A model generated the notes under the pieces. It saw nothing but the letters and a program-made list of their open reading frames with translations, was not told the DNA's origin and did no database searches. 40,765 bases of DNA from the NCBI GenBank assembly GCA_903825465.1, contig CAIKAR010000033.1, positions 1 to 40,765 on the forward strand. Direction: 5' to 3'. The DNA is from an uncultured Hyphomicrobiales bacterium. Lineage in GTDB: Bacteria > Pseudomonadota > Alphaproteobacteria > Rhizobiales > Beijerinckiaceae. A program made the position numbers and the translations under genes. Shown here piece by piece: positions 1-10,462 of the stretch; the stretch's first letter is position 1, and each line of letters starts with the position of its first letter.

Positions 1-2072
<2,072 letters not shown>

Positions 2073-2162
2073 GGCGGCCCGCGCGCAATCCCGGGGGCCC
2101 CGAATGAACGCGAAGCCTGAAACACGGCGGGCGAATCGGCACTAGCCGCGGTCAAGGAAACC

Positions 2163-2567
2163 ATGTCACGTTCCCACCATTCCGGCGGCGAGCCGTCGCA
2201 GCGCATGCTGCGCGTCGCCGAACTCATCCGCCACCGCATGGCGGACCTTCTGTCGCGCCACGAGGTCTCCGACCCTGTGCTGGAGACGCGCGTCGTCACC
2301 GTGCCGAAAGTGTCGATGTCGCCCGATTTGAAGCTGGCGACGATTTTCGTGATGCCGCTCGGCGGCAAGGACGCGAAGGAGGTTGTCGAGGCCCTCGACC
2401 GCCACAAGAAGTTCCTGCGCGGAGAAGTCGCGCGCAACGTCAACCTCAAGTTCGCGCCGGAAATCCGTTTCAAAATCGACGACACTTTCGAGAACTCGTC
2501 GCGCATCGACGCGCTGCTGCGGTCCGAAAAGGTGCGCGCGGACCTCGACAAGCCGGACGAGGACTGA
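2163..2567 (+). CDS. rbfA: 30S ribosome-binding factor A
   Basis: Small KH-fold protein that binds the immature 30S subunit and helps 16S rRNA 5'-end maturation. The 134 residues match the usual length of the family. Diagnostic stretches are the N-terminal helix with repeated Arg ([18 protein letters not shown]), the [11 protein letters not shown] strand, and the C-terminal segment [19 protein letters not shown], which corresponds to the conserved P-x-L-x-F-x-x-D motif. The ATG at 2163 follows an AAGGAAACC ribosome-binding site. It lies 90 bases after infB and 50 before truB, so the three genes are probably one transcript. Nothing is unusual. Confidence 0.96.
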   Translation: MSRSHHSGGEPSQRMLRVAELIRHRMADLLSRHEVSDPVLETRVVTVPKVSMSPDLKLATIFVMPLGGKDAKEVVEALDRHKKFLRGEVARNVNLKFAPEIRFKIDDTFENSSRIDALLRSEKVRADLDKPDED

Positions 2568-2617
2568 CCGTCCTTCCGCGCCGCGCGCGGAACATTTTCC
2601 AACAGACATGGTGACAA

Positions 2618-3523
2618 TTGAGCGCTCCGAGGTCCAATCGCGTCGAGGTCAACGGCTGGGTCGTTCTCGACAAGCCGACGGGCATGACATCCACCCACGC
2701 CGTGTCGCGGCTGAAGCGGATTTTCAACGCCAAGAAGGCGGGCCACGCCGGCACGCTCGACCCGCTGGCCTCGGGGATTCTGCCGATCGCCTTCGGCGAG
2801 GCGACGAAGACCGTGCCTTTCGTGCAGGACGGCGAGAAGGCCTATCGCTTCACGGTGACATGGGGCGCTGAAACGGATTCGGACGATTCCGACGGAGCGG
2901 TCGTCCACACGTCCGGCGCGCGTCCCGCGCCCGCGCAAATCGAGGCCGCGCTGTCGGCCTTCGTTGGCGACATCATGCAGAAGCCGCCGTCCTACTCCGC
3001 CATCAAGGTCAACGGCGAGCGCGCCTACGACATGGCGCGCGACGGCGAGTTCGTCGATCTTCCCGCGCGCCCCGTGACGATCCATTCCCTTGTCGTGGTG
3101 TCGTCGACGCCGGACGAGGCGACCCTGGAAGCGCAATGCGGCAAGGGAACCTATGTGCGGGCCATCGCCCGCGACCTCGGCAGAATGCTGGGTTGCTACG
3201 GCCATGTGACGGCGCTGCGGCGCACGCGCGTCGGGCCGTTCGGCGAGGCCGAGGCGACGCCGATGGCGGCGCTTGAGGGCGAGGGCGCCAACCCCGCCGC
3301 GGAAATGCGCGATGTCGAGGCCGGCCTCGCGGAAGTGCCTTGCGTTGTCGTCGACCGGGACGCGGCGGCCCGCCTGCGACGCGGGCAATCGTTGATTCTA
3401 CGGGGCCGCGACGCGCCCGCGGGCGGCATCGCCTACGCCTCCTGCGGCGGCGTGCCGGTGGCGTTTGGCGAAGTCGTCGAGGGCGCGCTGGAGCCGAGCC
3501 GCGTGTTCAACCTGCCGGGGTGA
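2618..3523 (+). CDS. truB: tRNA pseudouridine(55) synthase TruB
   Basis: Converts U55 in the T-loop of tRNAs to pseudouridine. The 301 residues are typical of the family. The catalytic motif GHAGTLDPLASG contains the nucleophile Asp48. Other conserved blocks are KPPSYSAIKVNGERAY and GTYVRAIARDLG, followed by a C-terminal PUA-like region. The start is taken as TTG 2618: an in-frame stop at 2612-2614 rules out anything earlier, and the first in-frame ATG falls inside the conserved N-terminal strand. The ribosome-binding site is weak, so this is a start to treat with care. The gene ends only 6 bases from the stop of a gene on the other strand. In many alphaproteobacteria truB is followed by rpsO and pnp; here it is not. 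Confidence 0.96.
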   Translation: MSAPRSNRVEVNGWVVLDKPTGMTSTHAVSRLKRIFNAKKAGHAGTLDPLASGILPIAFGEATKTVPFVQDGEKAYRFTVTWGAETDSDDSDGAVVHTSGARPAPAQIEAALSAFVGDIMQKPPSYSAIKVNGERAYDMARDGEFVDLPARPVTIHSLVVVSSTPDEATLEAQCGKGTYVRAIARDLGRMLGCYGHVTALRRTRVGPFGEAEATPMAALEGEGANPAAEMRDVEAGLAEVPCVVVDRDAAARLRRGQSLILRGRDAPAGGIAYASCGGVPVAFGEVVEGALEPSRVFNLPG

Positions 3524-3529
3524 CGGCGT

Positions 3530-4555
3530 TCAATCCAGCGTGTTGCGGATCGCGGTCACGCGATCGATCACCGCTTTCGGCGTCGCGTAGAGGCCGCGCA
3601 CCAGGGCCTCGACCGCGGCGCCGTCGGTCGGCCCGTCGAAATCGATGCGCGACTGCTTGATGTCGTCGAGGAATTCCGGGTCTTTCATTGTTTCATCGAA
3701 AGCCCTGCGCAGCGCCGCCAACCGGTCGGCGGGAACGCCGGGCGGCGCGGCGACGGGGCGGCCCATTTTCCCAAGCCCGAAGACGAGGTTGAACGCCTGC
3801 CGGTCGGCGTCGGTCTTCATCAGATCAAGCGCGTTCGGGGTGTCCGGCAAGTCCGGATGCTTCGCCGGACCCATTTGCAGAAACACCGACACGAGGTTTT
3901 GTTCAAGCCATTGCGGCCGCGCCGAACGCACGGAGCCCAGCGTGAAGCCGCAATAGCCCTCGAGCTCGCCCTGTTCCATCGCCACGCCGACGGCGCCGCT
4001 GTCGGGATATCCGTTGAAGGTCTTGAAGCGCGCGCCGATCAGCGCGTTGAGCACGCGCGGCATGATGGCGGAATCGGTCTGCGGCCCGTTGCCGCCGAGC
4101 TTGATTTCCCGCGAAGTGACGTCGGCCAGCGTGTTGACGCCCGACGCGCGCCAGCCGAGGCATGTCGCGACATCGCTCGACACCGAGCCGATCCAGCCGA
4201 AGTTCCGCGCGTCGTATTTCGCCGCGTCGTTGCCGAACAGCGGCTCCGTGACGAGGTTGCGCGAGGGCATGCCGACGGCGGTTCCATCGCGCGGAACCAC
4301 GTTGTAGAGCGAGTTCGTCATCACAAGGCCGCCGGCGCCGGGCACGTTTTCCGGCAGCACGGCGGGCTTGCCGGGAATATGGTTGCCGATATGGCGCTGC
4401 ACGACGCGCATATAGACGTCGTAGCCGGTGCCGGGCCCGTAGCCGACGAGAAAGCGGATGGCCTTGCCGCGGTAGAAATCCTCCACCGGGTCGGCGCGGA
4501 CCGGCGCGGCCGCGAGAAGCGCGCAGGTCAGCGCGGCGGCGAGTTTTTGACCCAT
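3530..4555 (-). CDS. TctC/Bug-family periplasmic solute-binding protein
   Basis: Exported protein of 341 residues of the tripartite tricarboxylate transporter receptor (TctC/Bug) type, which captures small carboxylates or other solutes in the periplasm. A signal peptide with hydrophobic core LAAALTCALLAAAPVRA precedes the mature start DPVEDFYRGKAI. Family marks are the N-terminal strand followed by GxGTGYDVYMR, the PGAGGLVMTN loop and the central IKLGGNG segment. Start ATG 4555 has GGTGTCGC just upstream. It lies 55 bases downstream of a second, related gene in the same direction, so the pair is probably co-transcribed. The TctA and TctB membrane subunits are not in the window. The substrate cannot be read from the sequence. 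Confidence 0.85.
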   Translation of the reverse strand: MGQKLAAALTCALLAAAPVRADPVEDFYRGKAIRFLVGYGPGTGYDVYMRVVQRHIGNHIPGKPAVLPENVPGAGGLVMTNSLYNVVPRDGTAVGMPSRNLVTEPLFGNDAAKYDARNFGWIGSVSSDVATCLGWRASGVNTLADVTSREIKLGGNGPQTDSAIMPRVLNALIGARFKTFNGYPDSGAVGVAMEQGELEGYCGFTLGSVRSARPQWLEQNLVSVFLQMGPAKHPDLPDTPNALDLMKTDADRQAFNLVFGLGKMGRPVAAPPGVPADRLAALRRAFDETMKDPEFLDDIKQSRIDFDGPTDGAAVEALVRGLYATPKAVIDRVTAIRNTLD

Positions 4556-4610
4556 GCGACACCTCCCGTTTTCCGCATGGCGCCACGAAAGCGGAGGGAT
4601 TGCAAGGTGG

Positions 4611-5639
4611 TTATTGGCTCTCCCGCGTGATCGCGCGGGCCTTGTCGACGATGTCGCGCGGCGTCGCGTAGGCGCTTTGGAGGAAAGCGGCGATATCCGC
4701 CGCGCCGATGGGGTCGATCCCCGCGCGCGATTTGCGCGCGTCCGCGCGGAATTCCGCGTCCGCCATCATCGCGGCGAAGGCGGTTCGCAGAAAAAGCGCC
4801 CGCTCGGGCGGCGTCTTCGGCGGCGCGAGAAATGGCCGTCCCATGATCGACCAGCCAATCAGCAGGCGCAACAGTTGCGCGTCGTCGGGGTTTTTGACGA
4901 ACTCCGTCACCAAGGGCGCGTCGCCGAAGCCCGCCCAGCGCTCCAGGCCAATTTGAAGGACCGGCTTGACGAGGCCATTCGCCAGCCAGTCTGGATGTTC
5001 GGTTTCGAGCGCGCCTTGCACCATGCCGCACATGCCCTGGACCTCGCCCCGCTCGATGGCGAGCATGAGGGCGGACGTGCCGGCGTAGCCACGCACGAGT
5101 TTGAGCTTCGCGCCGAGGACGTTGTTCAGCGTCGTGGGAACCAGCAGGCTCGACGTGCCGGCTGTGCCCGTCAACATGCCCCGCTCGAACAAATCGCGCG
5201 CCGAGGCGACGCCGCTCGCGGCGGAGGCGAAACAGGCGCCGGGCTCGCGGTTTGCGCTGCCGAGCCAGACGAAATCGCGCCCGTCGTACTGAGTTTGCGC
5301 GACGCCAAAGAGGGGTTCGAGCGCCGCGGTGCTGGCGACCAGGCCAAACTCGGTTCCGTCGGCGGCGGCGCGGGAAGCCAGGTGATTGGCGGCGATGACG
5401 CTTCCCGCGCCCGGCATGTTGCGAACGACGACGCTGGGCGCGCCCGGCGTTCCTTCCGGATGAAGAAAACGCGGAAAATGCTTGGCGAAAAGGCGCGCGT
5501 AAACATCGTAGCCGCCGCCGGGGTTGAAGCCGACATCCAGCGCGAGCGTTTTGCCGCGGTAGAAATCCGCGGGAGTTTGCGCGCGCGCGGGCGTGGAGAG
5601 CGCGAGCGCCAGCAGCGCGATGGGAAGGCCTAGTTTCAT
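4611..5639 (-). CDS. TctC/Bug-family periplasmic solute-binding protein (second copy)
   Basis: Exported protein of 342 residues, clearly related to the neighbouring gene downstream. Shared features are a signal peptide ([16 protein letters not shown]) before [11 protein letters not shown], the [11 protein letters not shown] region, the [13 protein letters not shown] loop, and the C-terminal [17 protein letters not shown] segment. Sequence divergence between the two copies is substantial, so this is an old duplication or a functional pair rather than a recent repeat. Start ATG 5639. It is transcribed away from the lysyl-tRNA synthetase gene, and the 141 bases between them must hold both promoters. 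No membrane subunits are encoded nearby and the ligand is unknown. Confidence 0.84.
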   Translation of the reverse strand: MKLGLPIALLALALSTPARAQTPADFYRGKTLALDVGFNPGGGYDVYARLFAKHFPRFLHPEGTPGAPSVVVRNMPGAGSVIAANHLASRAAADGTEFGLVASTAALEPLFGVAQTQYDGRDFVWLGSANREPGACFASAASGVASARDLFERGMLTGTAGTSSLLVPTTLNNVLGAKLKLVRGYAGTSALMLAIERGEVQGMCGMVQGALETEHPDWLANGLVKPVLQIGLERWAGFGDAPLVTEFVKNPDDAQLLRLLIGWSIMGRPFLAPPKTPPERALFLRTAFAAMMADAEFRADARKSRAGIDPIGAADIAAFLQSAYATPRDIVDKARAITRESQ

Positions 5640-5780
5640 ACGACCGCCGGGGTGAAAACGCGCTTTGAATACGCGGTTTTCCGCGACGGAGCGAGGCGAA
5701 CGCCGGGTTTCGCCCGCCCGATTTATGCTTTAACACCTCCTGGGCCGCGCCATCGCCGCGTCCGCAGTCCGAGGAAATTC

Positions 5781-7496
5781 ATGGCCGCCGCACCGGCGTC
5801 TTCGCCGCTCACGCTTCACGCCGCCGCCCTCGCCTCGACCGCCTGGCCCTTCGAGGAGGCGCGCAAGCTTGTCGCCCGCGTGGAAAAATCCGGCGCGAAG
5901 GAGGTTTTGTTCGAGACGGGCTACGGCCCCTCGGGCCTGCCGCATATCGGCACCTTCGGCGAGGTCGCGCGCACGACCATGGTGCGCCGCGCCTTCGAGA
6001 CCCTGACCGAGGGCGCGGTCAAGACCCGGCTTCTCGCCTTCTCCGACGACATGGACGGGTTGCGCAAAGTGCCCGACAACGTGCCCAACAAGGACATGCT
6101 GCTGAAGCATCTGGGCAAGCCGCTTTCGAAAATCCCCGATCCATTTTCGAACGAATATCCCTCGTTTGGCGCGGCCAACAACGCGCGGCTGTGCGCCTTT
6201 CTCGACCGCTTCGGGTTCGACTACGAATTCGCGTCGTCGACGGAATACTACGAGTCCGGCAGGTTCGACGCGGCGTTGTCGCGCACGCTCGAGCGCTACG
6301 ATCAGGTGCAGGCGATCATGCTGCCCTCGCTGCGCGAGGAGCGCGCCTCGACCTATTCGCCTTTTCTGCCGATCCACCCCCGCACGGGCGTCGTGATGCA
6401 GGTGCCGCTCCAGAGCGTCGATGTGAAGGCGGGCACGATTTCGTGGCGCGATCCCGACACCGGCGAAGCCTTCGAAACACCCGTCGGGGGCGGCAAGTGC
6501 AAGCTGCAATGGAAACCCGATTGGGCGATGCGCTGGTACGCGCTCGGCGTCGATTACGAAATGGCGGGCAAAGACCTGATCGACTCCGTCAAGCTGTCCG
6601 GCAACATCGTGCGCGCGCTCGGCGGCGCGGCGCCGGAGGGCTTCAACTACGAGCTTTTCCTCGACGACCAGGGCCGCAAGATATCGAAGTCGAAGGGCAA
6701 CGGCCTCACGATCGAGGAATGGCTGACCTACGCCAGCCCCGAAAGCCTGTCGCTGTTCATGTTTCAGAAGCCGCGGGAGGCGAAGCGCCTGTATTTCGAC
6801 GTGATCCCGCGCGCCATGGACGAGTATCAGCAATTCCTTGGCGGCTACGAAAAGCAGGATTGGCGTGGCCGTCTTGGCAATCCGGCCTGGCACATTCACG
6901 GCGGCCACCCGCCCGCGCCGGAGGTTTTGCGTCATGACGGCGGGGACGCGCCCGCGACGGTCGTGACATTCGGCATGCTCCTCAACCTCGCCGCAGTCGC
7001 CAACAGCGAAGACCCGCAGGTTTTGTGGGGTTTTCTGCGCCGCTACGCGCCGACGGCCTCGCCCGCGTCGCATCCGAAGCTCGACGCGATGGTCGGCTAC
7101 GCGGTCGCCTATTTTCGCGATTTCGTCCGCCCGAAAAAGACCTACCGCGTCGCCGACACCATCGACCGCGACGCGCTGCTGTCGCTTGACGCGGCGCTCG
7201 CGGCCTTGCCGAAGAACGCCGGCGCCGAGGACATCCAAACGGCGCTTTACGATGTCGCGCGCCCCATTTCGCGCTTTCAGGACATGAAGGCGAAGGGCGC
7301 GACGCCGGAGCGGCCGGGCGTGTCGAACGACTGGTTCGCGATGCTCTATCAAGTGCTGCTCGGCGAAAGCCGCGGCCCGAGGTTTGGCTCGTTCGTCGCT
7401 CTCTACGGCGTGGCGGAAACGCGGGCGTTGATCGCGAAGTCGCTGTCGGGCGCGCTGATGGCCGAGCACGCCGCCTTTCTCGCCGCGCGGAAATAG
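5781..7496 (+). CDS. lysK: Lysyl-tRNA synthetase, class I
   Basis: Charges tRNA-Lys with lysine. This is the class I (Rossmann-fold, archaeal-type) enzyme found in many alphaproteobacteria in place of class II LysS. The HIGH-type motif is HIGT at residues 55-58, in the context [16 protein letters not shown]. The KMSKS-type motif is KISKS at residues 300-304, in [12 protein letters not shown]. Length 571 residues. ATG 5781 was chosen because it has GAGGAA 8 bases upstream. The reading frame stays open 129 bases further upstream to 5652, but those 43 residues look like translated intergenic DNA. No class II lysS is visible in the window. It is followed after 27 bases by a membrane protein gene on the same strand. 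Confidence 0.95.
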   Translation: MAAAPASSPLTLHAAALASTAWPFEEARKLVARVEKSGAKEVLFETGYGPSGLPHIGTFGEVARTTMVRRAFETLTEGAVKTRLLAFSDDMDGLRKVPDNVPNKDMLLKHLGKPLSKIPDPFSNEYPSFGAANNARLCAFLDRFGFDYEFASSTEYYESGRFDAALSRTLERYDQVQAIMLPSLREERASTYSPFLPIHPRTGVVMQVPLQSVDVKAGTISWRDPDTGEAFETPVGGGKCKLQWKPDWAMRWYALGVDYEMAGKDLIDSVKLSGNIVRALGGAAPEGFNYELFLDDQGRKISKSKGNGLTIEEWLTYASPESLSLFMFQKPREAKRLYFDVIPRAMDEYQQFLGGYEKQDWRGRLGNPAWHIHGGHPPAPEVLRHDGGDAPATVVTFGMLLNLAAVANSEDPQVLWGFLRRYAPTASPASHPKLDAMVGYAVAYFRDFVRPKKTYRVADTIDRDALLSLDAALAALPKNAGAEDIQTALYDVARPISRFQDMKAKGATPERPGVSNDWFAMLYQVLLGESRGPRFGSFVALYGVAETRALIAKSLSGALMAEHAAFLAARK

Positions 7497-7523
7497 CCGC
7501 GGCGCCAACGAAGCGAGGGCGCG

Positions 7524-8675
7524 ATGTCGTCCATCGGAAAGCCGGTTCTGATCCGCGCGTGCGCCGTCGCCGTGGCCGCCGGGGCTTTTTGCGCGGCTGG
7601 CTGGTGGGGCGAACCGCGCGCGCGCGAGGCGTGGGCGTGGATCGAGGCGCGGAACGATCCCGCCGCGATCGCGGAACTCGGCCTCAAGGCCGAATTCGAC
7701 CGCGGGCGTCTCGACGGGGAACTCAAGGCGGCGCTCGACGTGGACGACGTCGACCTCGCGCGAAGCTTTCTGTCGCTCGCCGATCAGCGGGGCGTCGCGC
7801 CCTCGCCGGACCTGCGGGCGCGCTACGACGCGGCCACGACCACCACCGCGACGGCGGCGCGCGGGGCGACGGATTTCTATCGCGGGATTGTCGGCGGTGG
7901 CGGCGACAGCGGCGCGCAACTGGCGGGCTCCATCGCCGCCGATGTCACGGGCGTCGGCGACATTCGCGACATCGTCGCGCAAGGCCGGAAAATCGCGGCG
8001 GGCGAGGCGCCCGACCGGCTCGTGCTTGGCCTGGCGGTGGCGGGCCTCGCGGTGACGGGCGCGACAATCGCGACTTTCGCCGGCGCGAGCCCCGTGCGCG
8101 CCGGCGTGTCGACGATCAAGGTCGCGGCGAAGACGGGCCGGCTGTCGAAGCCGCTCGCGAACGAGGTGGCGCGCCTCGCCGAGGGCGCGGTCGACATGGG
8201 CGCGGTGAACGCGGCGGCCGCCGCCGCGGCCCGGTTCGACCTGGAGGGCGCGCGCGTCGCCGCGGCGTCGGCCTTCAAACCAGCCGCGTTGGCGCGGCTG
8301 GAGGCGGCGGCCGGCGATGTCTCGACAATCGCAGGCAAAACGGGCCTGCGTGGCGCGCAGGACGCGCTGGCGCTGGCCGGAGACAGCGGCGAGCTCAAGC
8401 GCGTCGCGACGCTCGCCGAAGCGCGCGGCCCGGCCACGCGGGCGGTTCTGAAAACGCTGGGGCGCGGCGCCTTCGTCGTCGCGTCGGGCTTCGCCGCGAT
8501 CACGGGCTGGGCGATGGCGGGCGTCGGCTATGTCTGGCTGGCGCTGTTGTTGGGGTTGGCGCTGGTTCGCCGCGCGGCGCGGATCGCTTGGTGGGGCGGC
8601 AAACACGCCCTTCGCGGCGCGCGCGCTGTGGCGCCGCCGCGCCGCCTGTTTTCCGGCGGGCGGTCCACGCGATGA
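7524..8675 (+). CDS. Uncharacterised Ala-rich membrane protein
   Basis: I do not recognise a family for this 383-residue protein. It starts with an uncleaved-looking hydrophobic segment (about residues 7-26). An N-terminal soluble region follows (to about 135) containing AELGLKAEFDRGRLDGELKAAL. A central hydrophobic segment sits near 168-190 (VLGLAVAGLAVTGATIATFAG), then a long Ala-rich helical region with VARLAEGAVDMGAVNAAAAAAA. Two closely spaced hydrophobic segments near the C-terminus (about 313-350) are followed by a strongly basic tail. The topology suggests a mostly periplasmic or cytoplasmic helical domain held at the inner membrane. The stop overlaps the start of the next gene as ATGA, so the two are probably translationally coupled, which links this protein to a TSUP transporter. 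Codon use is normal for the window. Confidence 0.75.
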   Translation: MSSIGKPVLIRACAVAVAAGAFCAAGWWGEPRAREAWAWIEARNDPAAIAELGLKAEFDRGRLDGELKAALDVDDVDLARSFLSLADQRGVAPSPDLRARYDAATTTTATAARGATDFYRGIVGGGGDSGAQLAGSIAADVTGVGDIRDIVAQGRKIAAGEAPDRLVLGLAVAGLAVTGATIATFAGASPVRAGVSTIKVAAKTGRLSKPLANEVARLAEGAVDMGAVNAAAAAAARFDLEGARVAAASAFKPAALARLEAAAGDVSTIAGKTGLRGAQDALALAGDSGELKRVATLAEARGPATRAVLKTLGRGAFVVASGFAAITGWAMAGVGYVWLALLLGLALVRRAARIAWWGGKHALRGARAVAPPRRLFSGGRSTR

Positions 8676-9424
8676 TGTCCACCGGGGTTCTCGTCCTTCT
8701 CTCCGCCGTTGGTTTGCTCGCCTCGTTCGTCTCCGGCGTGTTCGGCATGGCCGGCGGGCAGATATTGTTGGCGGCGCTGCTGGTTTACATGCCGGTGGCG
8801 GCCGCGCTCGTGGTCTTCGCCGCCGTGCAGGTTGTGTCGGGCGCGTGGCGCGGCTTCATGTGGCGCGTCTATGTCGATTGGGGCATCGCGTGGCGGTTCA
8901 TCGTGGGCTCGCTCGTCGCCGCGGCGCTCATGCGCTTTGTCAGCTTCGTGCCGGGCAAGCCGATGGTCTATCTCGGCATCGGCCTGATGCCTTTCGCCGC
9001 CTTCGCGCTGCCCAAGCGCTTCGCGCCGGCGATCACGCGGCCGGGCGCGCCATGGTTTTGCGGCGCCCTCGTCATGTTTTTGCAACTCGTCGTGGGGCAG
9101 GCCGGCAACATTCTCGATGTGTTTTTTCAGGCGAGCATGCTCGACCGCAGGACCACGGTCGCCACCAAGGCGGTGACGCAGCTGGTGTCGCAGGTCATCC
9201 GCATCTTCTATTTCGGCGCCTTCGCGGGCGATGTCGCCGCGTCCATTCCGGTTTGGGCGTGGTTGAGCTTTCTGGCGACGGCGATCGGCGGCGCGTCGCT
9301 CGCGCCCGCCGTGCTGCGCCGCATGACCGACGATGGTTTTCGACTCTGGACAAAGCGGATCATCGCCTGCTTCAGCGCGCTGTACGTGGCGCGCGGGCTG
9401 TGGCTGCTCGCCTATGGCGAATAA
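8672..9424 (+). CDS. TSUP family (TauE/SafE-type) membrane transporter
   Basis: Polytopic inner-membrane protein of about 250 residues in the sulfite exporter TauE/SafE (TSUP) superfamily, whose members move sulfite, sulfonates or other organic anions. The N-terminal family mark is the first helix followed by FVSGVFGMAGGQILLAALL, the GxxGxGGG-like repeat motif. A second, weaker repeat lies in the C-terminal half around VVGQAGNILDVFF. About eight hydrophobic segments can be counted. Start ATG 8672 overlaps the preceding stop (ATGA); the adjacent ATG at 8675 is equally possible. Substrate is not deducible. No sulfur metabolism genes are next to it. Confidence 0.83.
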   Translation: MMSTGVLVLLSAVGLLASFVSGVFGMAGGQILLAALLVYMPVAAALVVFAAVQVVSGAWRGFMWRVYVDWGIAWRFIVGSLVAAALMRFVSFVPGKPMVYLGIGLMPFAAFALPKRFAPAITRPGAPWFCGALVMFLQLVVGQAGNILDVFFQASMLDRRTTVATKAVTQLVSQVIRIFYFGAFAGDVAASIPVWAWLSFLATAIGGASLAPAVLRRMTDDGFRLWTKRIIACFSALYVARGLWLLAYGE

Positions 9425-9493
9425 CCGGTCTTTTGGCGGACTTGCCATTTCCGCGGCGATCGGCTCATTTTCGATCGTTCCAAGGAGGCTGCA

Positions 9494-9895
9494 ATGCCCA
9501 ACGCATCCCCATCGTCCATAACGTCGCCGCGCGGCGCCCTGACTGTCCGCACCATCGCCATGCCCGCCGACACCAACGCCAACGGCGATATTTTCGGCGG
9601 CTGGGTCATGTCGGCGATGGACCAGGCCGGGGGCATCGCGGGCGTTGAGCGGGCGCGGGGCAGGGTAGTGACCGTCAAGGTCAACACCATGCATTTCATC
9701 GCGCCGATGAAGGTGGGCGACGTGCTCGAGGTCTACACCGAAGTCGAGAGCGTCGGCCGCAGCTCGATGAAAATCCACATCGAGGCCTGGGCGCGGCGCT
9801 TCCGCACGACGCACCACGACAAGGTGACCGACGCGATTTTCACATTCGTCGCGGTGGGCGACGACGGCAGGCCGAGCCCGGTTCCGCTGGATTAG
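9494..9895 (+). CDS. yciA: Acyl-CoA thioesterase, YciA-like hotdog fold
   Basis: Cytoplasmic thioesterase of 133 residues that hydrolyses acyl-CoA. The hotdog-fold pattern is clear: an opening strand TIAMPADTNANGDIFGGWVMSAMD with the Asn-Gly-Asp-x-Phe-Gly-Gly motif that carries the active-site Asp, then VTVKVNTMHFIAPMKVGDVLEVY and the closing strands IHIEAWARR and DAIFTFVAVG. ATG 9494 has the strong ribosome-binding site AAGGAGG at 9481-9487. It is 69 bases after the TSUP gene. Assignment to the YciA subgroup rather than a related BACH/YbgC type rests on the N-terminal motif. Confidence 0.9.
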   Translation: MPNASPSSITSPRGALTVRTIAMPADTNANGDIFGGWVMSAMDQAGGIAGVERARGRVVTVKVNTMHFIAPMKVGDVLEVYTEVESVGRSSMKIHIEAWARRFRTTHHDKVTDAIFTFVAVGDDGRPSPVPLD

Positions 9896-9897
9896 CC

Positions 9898-9945
9898 GCG
9901 GCGCCGGGATGGTTGGAAGCCGGGCTTCCCACGCCGCCCTGTTTT
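9898..9945 (+). terminator. Possible rho-independent terminator after the thioesterase gene
   Basis: An outer stem GCGGCG (9898-9903) can pair with CGCCGC (9932-9937). It encloses an inner perfect hairpin GGAAGC (9915-9920) / GCTTCC (9924-9929). A short T-run (GTTTTG) follows at 9940-9945. The tract is weak and a folding calculation was not done. Confidence 0.35.
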
Positions 9946-9987
9946 GCTCTATGACCCTCTCCCCAACCCCTCGGCCTCCGCGCCGCC

Positions 9988-10063
9988 GGGCCGATAGCTC
10001 AATGGTTAGAGCCGGCCGCTCATAACGGTCTGGTTGCAGGTTCGAGTCCTGCTCGGCCCACCA
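9988..10063 (+). tRNA. tRNA with CAU anticodon (Ile2 or elongator Met)
   Basis: A complete 76-base cloverleaf with encoded CCA. Acceptor GGGCCGA pairs perfectly with TCGGCCC. The D-arm is GCTC/GAGC with a short loop. The anticodon stem GGCCG/CGGTC contains one G-T pair, with loop CTCATAA and anticodon CAT. The T-arm is GCAGG/CCTGC with loop TTCGAGT, discriminator A. CAU may be elongator Met or, after lysidine modification by TilS, isoleucine for AUA codons. The short D-loop (AATGGTTA) and the anticodon-loop context resemble bacterial Ile2 more than elongator Met, but this is inference. The region directly downstream looks accessory, so the 3' end is a plausible integration point, although I saw no second copy of it. 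Confidence 0.95.
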
Positions 10064-10462
10064 ATTTTTTCAATCACTTAGCTTTTGGCGTCTTGCCATC
10101 ACCACCGTTATCCCCACTGATACGCTTCCGAAATCCCCGCTGCGCGCCCTTCAAATGATCAGTGTGGTGATGCCCGGAGGTCCGCTGAAGGATTTCCTTC
10201 GACATCCCGAGGAAGCCGGCCGCCTCCCATGCCGCGGCTCGAACAAAAAGATGTCGCGGTTTTATCGGGCGTTTCGCTCAAAACGATCAAGCGAATTGAA
10301 ACCGCGCGAGGCCCGATTTCGGCCCTCGCTATCAACACGATACTCCGCGCGCGGCCACAATCCCGCCACATATATTGACGCACCATTAACGGCCAGCTAC
10401 TGTTGTTCAAGCGGCAGCTTCGGGGCACTGCAAGGGTGGCCGCGACGTGGAGATGATTGCGG
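10064..10462. other. Gap between the tRNA and the secreted-protein genes
   Basis: About 400 bases with lower GC than the flanking housekeeping genes. The only coding signal I can support is a 49-codon helix-turn-helix frame at 10229-10378, listed separately. No repeat of the tRNA 3' end, no integrase fragment and no insertion-sequence ends were recognised. Confidence 0.5.
10229..10378 (+). pseudogene. Short XRE-type helix-turn-helix reading frame, probably a remnant
   Basis: ATG 10229 opens a 49-codon frame ending at TGA 10376-10378. The product reads RLEQKDVAVLSGVSLKTIKR, then IETARGPISA. This matches the core of XRE/lambda-repressor-like DNA-binding domains: helix 2 with Gln-Lys-Asp-Val-Ala, the turn SGVS, recognition helix TIKRIE, then GPISA. 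Such regulators normally have about 65 residues or more. Here helix 1 is absent upstream and the frame stops soon after helix 4. It is either a truncated leftover of a transcription regulator, fitting the accessory character of the region, or a very small real gene. AGGAAG about 14 bases upstream could serve as a ribosome-binding site but is rather far away. Confidence 0.5.

Noticed and set aside
5730-8606. Open minus-strand frame of 958 codons
   Set aside because: It is antisense to lysK and the membrane protein gene; the product is Arg/Ala/His-rich without domains, typical of frames opened by high GC.
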